This document shows, piece by piece, positions 55,508 to 64,000 of a DNA stretch of 64,000 nt. This DNA is from Owenia fusiformis. Its lineage: Eukaryota > Annelida > Polychaeta > Sabellida > Oweniidae. The notes beneath the pieces were generated by a model, which ran no database searches, was not told the origin of the DNA, and saw only the letters and a program-made list of their open reading frames with translations. The DNA is taken from positions 12,440,822-12,504,821 of the forward strand of contig CAIIXF020000008.1 in the NCBI GenBank assembly GCA_903813345.2, in the 5' to 3' direction. Every line of letters begins with the position of its first letter. The first letter of the stretch is position 1. Both the position numbers and the translations under genes were made by a program.

Positions 55508-57080
55508 AGGAGGCCCTTCCAGGGGGCCTCCTATAGTTTTTGTAGTTATTCTTCTTCTTCTTCTTCTTCTTCTTCTTATTATTCTTTTTAGCATTTTTTC
55601 TCCTACTTCTAGCTAGGTCTGAATTAACTCTTATATGCTCCTACTAGGGACATGAGCTGGACTTGTCGGGAAATTAGTTCATATCTAGGTCAAGGTCAAA
55701 GGTCAAAATCTAGGTCAAATCTAAGTTTTTTTTAAGTTTCTCAGATTTCGTCCTCATACTTCATTATTTCTTGCGATGAATTAAAATGTAACTAGATATA
55801 AGCATTCTCTACAAATTGTCCACTATATGTACGCGTTAATTTTTTACCGTTTTTGAGATATTTGACGTCAAAAAACGGTCAAAAAAGGTCATTTTTCAAC
55901 TTGCTTCAATTTGACCAAGTTTTTTTTTAAAAAGCATCTACAAAGTCTCAGGAGTTCAAATCTGACCTCAGATTTGACCTTTGACCTTTAGTTGACCTTC
56001 TGTGACCTTCGAAAGGTCAAAAAAGTTGATTTTTCAAATTGATTTTTTGGATTCAAATTTAGGTCAGCTTAATCACAAAGGACATACTGAGCTCTGAAAA
56101 AGTAAAATTTTTAAGGTCAAAGGTCAAGGTCATCAAATAAGATAACAAACTGTGCTATCTAAGTTTCTCAAAATTCGAGACTACAAATCAATATTTTTGA
56201 TTGAAAGTCAGAATATATATTCCTCTAGAGGTACTACACATATTAGCAATTGACTATCTATTAAAATTTTACACCAGTTTTGAGATATAAGAGCTCAAGA
56301 ACTGAAAAAAGGTCAAATTTCGAAAATTTTGAAGGTCAAATTTCAACTTGCTTCAAATTGACCAAAGGTTTTTTTAAAAAGCATCTACAAAGTCTCAGGA
56401 GTTCAAATTTGACCTCAAATTTGACCTTTGACCTTTACTTGACCTTCTGTGACCTTCAAAAGGTCAAAAATGTGGATTTTTCAAATTGATTTTTTGGATT
56501 CAAATTTAGGTCAGCTTAATCACAAAGAACATACTGAGCTCTGAAAAAGTACAATTTTTAAGGTCAAAGGTCAAGGTCATCAAATTAGGTCACAAACTGT
56601 GCTATCTAAGTTTCTCAGAATTCAAGACTACAAATCAATATTTTTGGTTGAAAGTCAGGATATATATTCCTCTAGAGGTACTTCACATATATACATACCA
56701 GTTTTGAGATATAAGAGCTCAAGAACTGAAAAAAGGTCAAATTTCGAAAATTTTGAAGGTCAAATTTCAACTTGCTTCAAACTGACCAAATATTTTTTAA
56801 AAAAGCATCTACAAAGTCTCAGGAGTTCAAATCTGACCTCAAATTTGGCCTTTGACCTTTAGTTGACCTTCTGTGACCTTCGAAAGGTAAAAAAAGTTGA
56901 TTTTTCAAATTGACTTTTTGGATTCAAATTTAAGTCAGCTTAATCACAAAAGACATACTGAGCTCTAAAAAAGTAAAATTTTCAAGGTCAAAGGTCAAAG
57001 TCATCAAATTAGGTGACAAACTGTAGTATCTACGGGGCCTCCGTAAGATTGCTTGCAATCTTAGATCGTTAGATCTCTAG
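55508..57080 (+). mobile_element. Helentron/HINE-like element, copy A
   Basis: A 5' hairpin AGGAGGCCCTTCCAGGGGG(CCTCCT) (55508-55532) is followed by a TTC microsatellite, then about three tandem units of about 430 bp. The 3' part has GGGGCCTCC (the complement of the 5' GGAGGCCCC-type motif), then the stem-loop AAGATTGCTTGCAATCTT (57045-57062), and it ends CTAG before TT. This arrangement (subterminal inverted repeats, microsatellite, tandem core, 3' stem-loop, no target duplication) matches non-autonomous Helentrons such as DINE-1/HINE elements. It has no Rep/helicase coding sequence. Units are full of AGGTCA/TGACCT. Confidence 0.7.
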
Positions 57081-57095
57081 TTATTCTTTATTATT

Positions 57096-57232
57096 AGGAG
57101 GCCCTTCCAGGGGGCCTCCTATAGTTTTTGTAGTTATTCTTATTCTTCTTCTTCTTCTTCTTATTAGGAGGCCCTTCCAGGGGGCCTCCTATAGTTTTTG
57201 TAGTTATTCTTCTTCTTCTTCTTCTTTTTATT
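57096..57232 (+). mobile_element. Two solitary Helentron-like 5' heads
   Basis: Two further copies of the GGAGGCCC...GGGCCTCC hairpin with the ATAGTTTTTGTAGTTATTC stretch and TTC/TTA microsatellite (57096-57165 and 57166-57232), each interrupted by the next copy. They look like successive insertions or template switches within the microsatellite of the preceding copy. Confidence 0.65.
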
Positions 57233-58663
57233 AGGAGGCCCCATCGGGGGGCCTCCTATCAATTTTGTAGATATTATTATTCTTTATTATTATTATTTAT
57301 TCTTCCTCCCTCTTTTTCTCCTACTTCCAACTACCTTCTAACTAGGTACTACATAGCTCTACTAGGGACCTGGGCTGAACTTGGCGGGAAAGGAATTTTT
57401 ATCTAGGTCAATGTCAAAGGTCAAAATCTAGGTCAAATCAAAGCTTTTTTCAAGTTTCTCAAATCCTGACACTACACTTAAATATTTTTGGCTGAATTTT
57501 TGCACACAGATAGATATTAGTATTCTATTAGTCTAAGCCCTTTGCCGTCTAGAGAAATTTTGCCTAGATTTTGAGATATTGAAGGTCAAAAAAAGGTCAA
57601 AAAAGGTCTTTTTTTAACTTGCTTCAAATTGACCAAATTTTTTTTTAAAACTCATCTACAAGTTCTCAGGATTCCAAATCTGACCTTACTTTTGACCTTT
57701 GACCTTTGGTTGACCTTCAGTGACCTCCGAAAGGTAAAAAAGTTGATTTTTCAAATCGATTTCCTGGATTCAAATTTAGGTATATTTATTCACAAAAGAT
57801 CTTCTGAGGTCTAAAAAAGTAAAATTTGCAAGGTCAAAGGTTAAGGTCATCAAACGAAATCACAAACTGTGTTTTCTAAGTTTCTCAAAATTGGAGACTA
57901 CAAATCAATTTTTTTTACTGAAAGTCAGAATATATGTTCCTCTAAAGGTTCTACACATATTAGCAATTGACTATTTATTAAAATTTTGCTCCAGTTTTGA
58001 GATATTAGAACTCAAAAACTGAAAAAGGGTCAAATTTCAAAATTTTTCAAGGTCAAATTTCAACTTGCTCTAAATTGACCAAACTTTTTTTAAAAAAGCA
58101 TCTACAAGATCTCAGGAACTCAAATCTGACCTTAGTTTTGAACTATGACCTTTAGTTGACCTTCAGTGACCTTCGAAAGGTCAAAAAAGTTAAATTTTCA
58201 AATTGATTTTCTGGATTCAAATTTAGGTTTCTTCAATCAGAAAAGATATACTGAGGTCTAAAAAAGTAAAACCTGTAAGGTCAAAGGTCAAGGTCATCAA
58301 ACAAGATCACAAACTGTGTTTTCTAAGTTTCTCAAAGTTTGTGACTACAAATCAATATTTTTGAATTAAAGTCAGGATATATATTCCTCTAAAGGTTTTA
58401 CACATAATAACAATTGATTATCTATTAAAATTCTGCACCAGTTTTGAGATATTGGACCTCAAAAACTGAAAAAGGTCTAATGTTGAAATTTTTCAAGGTC
58501 AAATTTCACATTGCTTCTAATTGACCAAACTTTTTTTTAAAAATCATCTACAAGATGCCTGGAGTTCATATATGTCCTTGTATTTAAGATTTGACCTTTG
58601 GCTGACCTTTAAATGTTCAAAAAAGCCTACGGGGCCTCCGTAAGATTGCTTGCAATCTTCTAG
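57233..58663 (+). mobile_element. Helentron/HINE-like element, copy B (diverged)
   Basis: The head AGGAGGCCCCATCGGGGGGC is followed by an ATT microsatellite, then about three tandem core units clearly diverged from copies A and C. It ends with GGGGCCTCCGTAAGATTGCT, the stem-loop (58642-58659) and CTAG directly after the stem. The final stem lacks the extra AGATCGTTAGATCT found in A and C. Confidence 0.7.
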
Positions 58664-60168
58664 TTATTATTCTTTTTAGCATTTTTTCTCCTACTTCTAG
58701 CTAGGTCTGAATTAACTCTTATATGCTCCTACTAGGGACATGAGCTGGACTTGTCGGGAAATTAGTTCATATCTAGGTCAAGGTCAAAGGTCAAAATCTA
58801 GGTCAAATCTAAGTTTTTTTTAAGTTTCTCAGATTTCGTCCTCATACTTCATTATTTCTTGCGATGAATTAAAATGTAACTAGATATAAGCATTCTCTAC
58901 AAATTGTCCACTATATGTACGCGTTAATTTTTTACCGTTTTTGAGATATTTGACGTCAAAAAACGGTCAAAAAAGGTCATTTTTCAACTTGCTTCAATTT
59001 GACCAAATTTTTTTTTAAAAAGCATCTACAAAGTCTCAGGAGTTCAAATCTGACCTCAGATTTGACCTTTGACCTTTAGTTGACCTTCTGTGACCTTCGA
59101 AAGGTCAAAAAAGTTGATTTTTCAAATTGATTTTTTGGATTCAAATTTAGGTCAGCTTAATCACAAAGGACATACTGAGCTCTGAAAAAGTAAAATTTTT
59201 AAGGTCAAAGGTCAAGGTCATCAAATAAGATAACAAACTGTGCTATCTAAGTTTCTCAAAATTCGAGACTACAAATCAATATTTTTGATTGAAAGTCAGA
59301 ATATATATTCCTCTAGAGGTACTACACATATTAGCAATTGACTATCTATTAAAATTTTACACCAGTTTTGAGATATAAGAGCTCAAGAACTGAAAAAAGG
59401 TCAAATTTCGAAAATTTTGAAGGTCAAATTTCAACTTGCTTCAAATTGACCAAAGGTTTTTTTAAAAAGCATCTACAAAGTCTCAGGAGTTCAAATTTGA
59501 CCTCAAATTTGACCTTTGACCTTTACTTGACCTTCTGTGACCTTCGAAAGGTCAAAAATGTGGATTTTTCAAATTGATTTTTTGGATTCAAATTTAGGTC
59601 AGCTTAATCACAAAGAACATACTGAGCTCTGAAAAAGTACAATTTTTAAGGTCAAAGGTCAAGGTCATCAAATTAGGTCACAAACTGTGCTATCTAAGTT
59701 TCTCAGAATTCAAGACTACAAATCAATATTTTTGGTTGAAAGTCAGGATATATATTCCTCTAGAGGTACTTCACATATATACATACCAGTTTTGAGATAT
59801 AAGAGCTCAAGAACTGAAAAAAGGTCAAATTTCGAAAATTTTGAAGGTCAAATTTCAACTTGCTTCAAACTGACCAAATATTTTTTAAAAAAGCATCTAC
59901 AAAGTCTCAGGAGTTCAAATCTGACCTCAAATTTGGCCTTTGACCTTTAGTTGACCTTCTGTGACCTTCGAAAGGTAAAAAAAGTTGATTTTTCAAATTG
60001 ACTTTTTGGATTCAAATTTAAGTCAGCTTAATCACAAAAGACATACTGAGCTCTAAAAAAGTAAAATTTTCAAGGTCAAAGGTCAAAGTCATCAAATTAG
60101 GTGACAAACTGTAGTATCTACGGGGCCTCCGTAAGATTGCTTGCAATCTTAGATCGTTAGATCTCTAG
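58664..60168 (+). mobile_element. Helentron/HINE-like element, copy C (headless)
   Basis: This begins exactly where copy B ends and is almost identical to 55577-57080, starting inside the microsatellite, so it lacks the 5' hairpin. Only a few base differences from copy A were seen (for example CCAAG against CCAAA near 55917/59005). Its 3' stem-loop is at 60133-60150 and terminal CTAG at 60165-60168. Joining of one copy's end to another's body fits rolling-circle concatemer formation or unequal exchange. Confidence 0.75.
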
Positions 60169-61496
60169 TTTTTTATGTTCTTCTCCTGAAATATTTTTGC
60201 TTGACAATAATCAGAAAAAAATGCATATTTATGTGACATATTCTGTCAGTCCAAAAAATGGGCATGACTTCAACTTCTTCAGCAAATGCGCGACAAATAT
60301 GCAAATTGCGGGCCACTAGTTGGATGGCCTGGTGCACTATTTGTGTAAATGTGAATGATATAAACTGTATAGTACTATATATGAAATGAATTATGAATTC
60401 CTGAAAAAAACATAAGACTTGAATCAGGGCTGTAAAAAAATTCAAAACGTACACATCCCCAATAAGCAGGTTAGAGGAACAGATAATTTTTCTTATTTTT
60501 CTCTGGAGCATTTTCTAGAGATCATGGATGAATTAAATATCTGTTTACTTGAGAATTGGTCAAATTATTTTTTGGCTCCTCCATTTTTTATGTTCAGAAT
60601 TACTTTTCACCTACCTACCACTTCTAAAAAGTGAGGATTACCTCACTACTGTATGTCTAGGTGTCACTACGGTAAATCATTGAAAAATATTGAAAAAAAT
60701 CATAAAATTCATGGGGTACATATCACCTTTTTCGAACGAATTAGCCCCCCAATGACTATATTTCTGCGTTCCCCTATACATTACTTTCATCTTGACCCTA
60801 TATTTAAAGGTGCAATAATTAGTGCAGAGGGATCATTCAACGACCATGGACCAGTGTCAAAATATGTTTAAGTTTGGATATTTCATCAAGACTAACATCT
60901 ATTTTTATTATCTACAAAGAAACCCCCTAGATAAACATTATTTTAGCTGATATTCCTCTTGAAACATGGTGGATTTTAAAAATATAAAAGTGGAAGTCCC
61001 CCTTTTGAAGCTTTGAACTGAATTTACACTTCTTAATGCTGAAATTGATAATTTATCCATACATTTTAAGAAAATAGGTATGTCAAAGAAGATGTTAAAC
61101 CAAATGTTGCCTTGATAGCTCAGAAAAATGAAAAAACTTTCCTATTTTCTCTACAGTCCTTATTGCCCCTTTAACATAGGGTTTGCGTCTCGATTTTCAA
61201 ATATCACTACGCCAACATAGGGACTTATTTTTAAGTAAAATCTCTGCTTTAACGACGAAAATTAACGAATAAAGTAGTTCCAGTTTACGGGACTTATATT
61301 CTTGCGATTTTTTTCTAAAAATGGCACACTTAGAAAGTACTTGGCCTCAGCTTTACATACATACCTCAAATGGCCACAATGCATGTACTTTAACCTACTA
61401 TACACACCATTGAAGTTGGCATGGCTTCATTTTTAAAGTATTAAAAAACACTCAGAAGTGATATTTACCGGAGTAACACCTCTACAAGTTCAATAC
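60169..61496. other. AT-rich spacer, nothing recognised
   Basis: If the transporter's first exon is at 61912, this is intron. The minus-strand open frame at 60173-60511 has no recognisable content. Confidence 0.4.
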
Positions 61497-61604
61497 CACA
61501 GGTGCTCCCTGGGTAATAAGAGTGCGAGGCTCCTGGAAATACAAGAATACAGATTCTTGTTTTTCCAGGAGCTTCGTACTCTAATTACCCAGGGAGCACC
61601 TGTG
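61497..61604. mobile_element. 108-bp near-perfect hairpin element
   Basis: Arms of about 50 bp: CACAGGTGCTCCCTGGGTAA at the left and its exact complement at the right, inner arms GGCTCCTGGAAATACAAGAAT against ATTCTTGTTTTTCCAGGAGC with few mismatches, and a loop of about four bases. It is either a MITE reduced to its ends or a structured transcript. Confidence 0.75.
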
Positions 61605-61806
61605 TTCACAACTTCACTCATAACATAAACATGAGCAAATAATTTATCTACTTTTTTGTTTATGTATTAATTCACAATTAATGTACAATTGTAACTCTCT
61701 TATATAAGAGGTATACAAAATATGTAGCAGCTAGTCTTGCAGTAGAAAACAGATACAATCACGGACGTTGAGTAAGTTTCTGGCGAAAGCTGGAGCATAG
61801 ATTATA

Positions 61807-62190
61807 AAGAGGACTGGAAACAAGATGGCAGTCTATTTCAAATCTGCCAACTCGTGTTGGCCTATTTATCACTATTGACTCAGTTGTTCATCTACATGTA
61901 GTTTTACTTACCTTCGGTGCTTAGTATTGTTTCCAAAATTATTGTCATTTGCGATAATTAGTACTAAAAGTACTTTGAACAGGTCAGCTGCCATTTGCTT
62001 GGCTGAATAGTCCAGTCCACAAAAACAGTGAAATCATATTAAAAATACCAATAAAACATTAAAATTGAGGCAGATGCGATACAAAGAGACTCTATAATAC
62101 AGACATACAGGTTACAGTCACCAAGATGAGCTAATTTCAGGCGAGATTCGGGAAATAAAAAGGTAGGTCATTCTTGTTTCCAGTCCTCTT
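61807..62190. mobile_element. Possible inverted-repeat element AAGAGGACTGG
   Basis: AAGAGGACTGGAAACAAGA at the left is exactly complementary to TCTTGTTTCCAGTCCTCTT at the right (19 bp). The right end coincides with the TTAA of the neighbouring piggyBac element. It encloses the candidate first exon of the transporter. Without a clear target duplication this may be a coincidence of two older ends. Confidence 0.4.
61912..61948 (-). CDS. Candidate first coding exon of the YeeE-like gene
   Basis: Minus-strand ATG at 61948-61946 opens MTIILETILSTE and one further base before a strong donor, GAAG|GTAAGTAAAAC (exon end 61912). That single base G plus the TG starting exon 55217 makes GTG (Val), so the phase is correct. 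The intron would be 6.7 kb and contain the Helentron-like cluster. The peptide lacks a clear transmembrane helix and another upstream ATG is in a different frame, so this is a weak call. Confidence 0.3.
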
Positions 62191-62192
62191 AA
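62189..62192. repeat. TTAA target site, left border of piggyBac
   Basis: TTAA is immediately followed by CCCACTCACTACGGC, the CCC-starting terminus seen in piggyBac elements. The right border is beyond the window. Confidence 0.7.
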
Positions 62193-64000
62193 CCCACTCA
62201 CTACGGCCCCATGCTATTTCGTCAGCAATCTGACGATGGTATTCTGGACCAGCATCTAGAGGCATGTCAGGGTGACACCCATCATGAATTGTATAAAATT
62301 GAAGATTTATACTTACTTTGTTGATTATATGTACTTTTTTGATGTATAATAAGGTTTAACATGAAAAAAACATTAAGAAATTAAAAAAAATTGAAAACAC
62401 GACTTTGTTGAATTTTCCCGTGATGCACTTGTCAAAATGGCGGAAAATTTAAAACGCCCTGCTAGAGATGCAAAAACAAGAGCCTTACAGTTCTTTCAAG
62501 ACGGGTTTTCACTTGATGGGGACTCTAGTGATGAAGATGGTTTACCAGAGCATGAGGAGAACCAATTAGATGAGGATTTTATGAGAGCTAGGTATGTAAA
62601 ATGTAAGATGATTGTGTTGTTCGTCAGTTGTTGTCAGTTTCAAAAAATGAAAAAAAAACTTTTTGCAAGCAAAACACGAAAAAAAGTAATTATGCGAGGA
62701 AAAGACTGATTACCAACCTTTTTCAAAATACAAAGTACCATAACATGGTATTTTACCATAGGAAATAGCGATGAAATGTCCATAAAATTGCTGAATAAGT
62801 TACTTCCGGTCCATCGCGAGTGGGCGATAATAGGGTACATTCAAGTTTACGCACTTTTCTATCTATCTGCTTCAATAAACAGAATCAGTTAACCAGTATA
62901 CAAATATGACTGTTGCTTCTTTATTTGTTAATATCTATAAATATTGCTTCTTTTACCCAGATTTCCATGTCAATTCATACTACCTGCATCCCATGGCAAA
63001 ATTTTCAAAATCTATGATATTTGAACAGGTCTTTTCAACATTTTAGGCAAATTGATGATAGTGATGCTGATTCTACAGCTGATGATGATACTGATTCTGA
63101 TGACAGTCTTGCTGACAATGGTGTTGATTCTGATGATAGCCTACCTGATGCCCCTGGTCCAGGAGGTGATGCAGCACAAGGAAGACCTTTGCCCCGGGAT
63201 GTGGCTAATGACCAGATAAAATACGGGTATGGTCAAAATGATATTGCCCCCAACCCATTTCAATTTCGTCCAATCAAAGAGCCAGGCATCCAACTTGGAA
63301 GGCTTACCCGTAATGGTCTACTGCAGTTTACCTCTGCCCTTTCCATATTTTCACTATTCTTCTCAGATGTCATTTTACAAGAAATAGTCAACAACACAAA
63401 CCTTTATGCCTGGTTAAATATCTTAGACAAGCCATCATATTCTTCTGCTGATGGAGGCTGGCAAGATGTAACTGTCCCAGAAATTCGACAGTTCATTGCT
63501 ATATTGATTTATATGGGATTTGTTGATGTGGCAACGATTGACAGGTACTGGTCATTGAAGACATTGTACAATGGACTATGGGCTAGGAGGTTTTTGTCCA
63601 GAGAAAGGTTTCAGGCAATTTTGGCATTTCTTCACATATCAGATCCAACACGAGAGGTCCCATTTGTGCAGGATAAACTAAGAAAAATACGCAATTTGAT
63701 CGACCATATTCAGAATGTTTCAATTGAACTCTTTCAACCAGATCAAAATGTGTCAGTAGACGAACGCATGGTCAGATCAAAACATCACAGTGGATTTCGG
63801 CAATTCAATAAGGACAAACCTGTCCGGTTCGGATTTAAATTGTTTGTTTTGGCCGAAACGGACTCAGGATATACATTCAAATTCAAAGTCTACACTGGCA
63901 AAAACAATGAACCAATAGGTGACAATGGAGTTGCTTACGATGCGGTCATGAGTCTAATGCAGGGCCTATTAAACCAGGGATATCGTGTATTTTACGACAA
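62193..64000 (+). mobile_element. piggyBac element, left part
   Basis: The terminus CCCACTCACTACGGCCCC is followed by a subterminal hairpin CGTCAGCAATCTGACG (about 62220-62235), a leader of about 200 bp and the transposase gene. The element runs off the window edge, so its right terminus cannot be inspected. Confidence 0.85.
62437..64000 (+). CDS. piggyBac transposase (DDE_Tnp_1_7), two exons, partial at 3' end
   Basis: Exon 1 at 62437-62591 encodes MAENLKRPARDAKTRALQF and an acidic stretch. A GT-AG intron of 455 bp (62592-63046) joins AG to G, giving Arg-Gln, and exon 2 from 63047 stays open to 64000. The N-terminal region is Asp/Ser-rich (DSDDS repeats). The catalytic domain begins near PFQFRPIKEPGIQLGRLT, continues through IAILIYMGFVDVATIDRYW, and contains the first catalytic Asp in SVDERMV (63754-63774). 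A YRVFYDN motif at the edge should carry the second Asp. No stop or frameshift was seen, so the copy may be functional. The C terminus, third Asp and Cys-rich tail lie outside the window. Skipping the intron would cause an early stop at 62707. Confidence 0.9.

Noticed and set aside
56280-59950. Paired identical frames of 69 and 87 codons
   Set aside because: They are duplicated only because the HINE-like repeat is duplicated, and they consist of translated AGGTCA-rich core units.
60173-60511. 112-codon minus-strand frame with hydrophobic stretches
   Set aside because: No family resemblance, no splice context, and AT-rich composition makes hydrophobic codons expected by chance.

Overview
The window looks like AT-rich nuclear DNA from an animal, most probably a marine invertebrate such as a mollusc, brachiopod, annelid, hemichordate or lancelet; the sequence alone does not settle which. 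The evidence is two multi-exon genes with GT-AG introns and matching reading phases, and a dense mixture of LINE, Ty3/gypsy, piggyBac, Helentron-like and many small inverted-repeat elements. No bacterial operons, CRISPR arrays, rRNA or tRNA genes were seen.

Layout. Positions 1-11694 are intergenic: a broken C-terminal gene relic (667-838), a palindromic TA-flanked element (2188-3107), several dead LINE fragments (3957-9470) and a foldback that interrupts one of them. Positions 11700-25088 hold a complete, very young Ty3/gypsy retrotransposon on the minus strand. It has LTRs of about 2.95 kb, a tRNA-Leu primer site, a purine tract, ATATA target duplications and one uninterrupted 2370-codon gag-pol frame that ends in an arginine/serine-rich tail. 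Positions 27665-34689 hold a seven-exon plus-strand gene for a 419-residue two-domain cytidine/dCMP-type deaminase of the CDADC1 kind. Converging on its 3' end is a nearly full-length but dead LINE (34780-38106, minus).

Positions 43192-55217, with a possible first exon at 61912-61948, hold a minus-strand intron-rich gene for a YeeE/YedE-type sulfur transporter. Its introns are loaded with repeats: a 5.2-kb foldback element whose arms are inverted tandem arrays (43965-49183), a GC-rich Harbinger-like MITE nested inside that, an element whose termini are short tandem repeats (50514-51655), and a 4.7-kb cluster of Helentron/HINE-like copies packed with AGGTCA half-sites (55508-60168). The window ends inside a piggyBac element (62189 onward) whose transposase reading frame is split by one intron and is still open at the edge.

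The two host genes have no obvious joint pathway. The deaminase is expected to act on free deoxycytidine nucleotides; the transporter is expected to move thiosulfate or a related sulfur compound across a membrane. The rest of the window is mainly a record of transposition, with at least one recent event (the Ty3 element) and a probably recent 1.5-kb duplication in the Helentron-like cluster.
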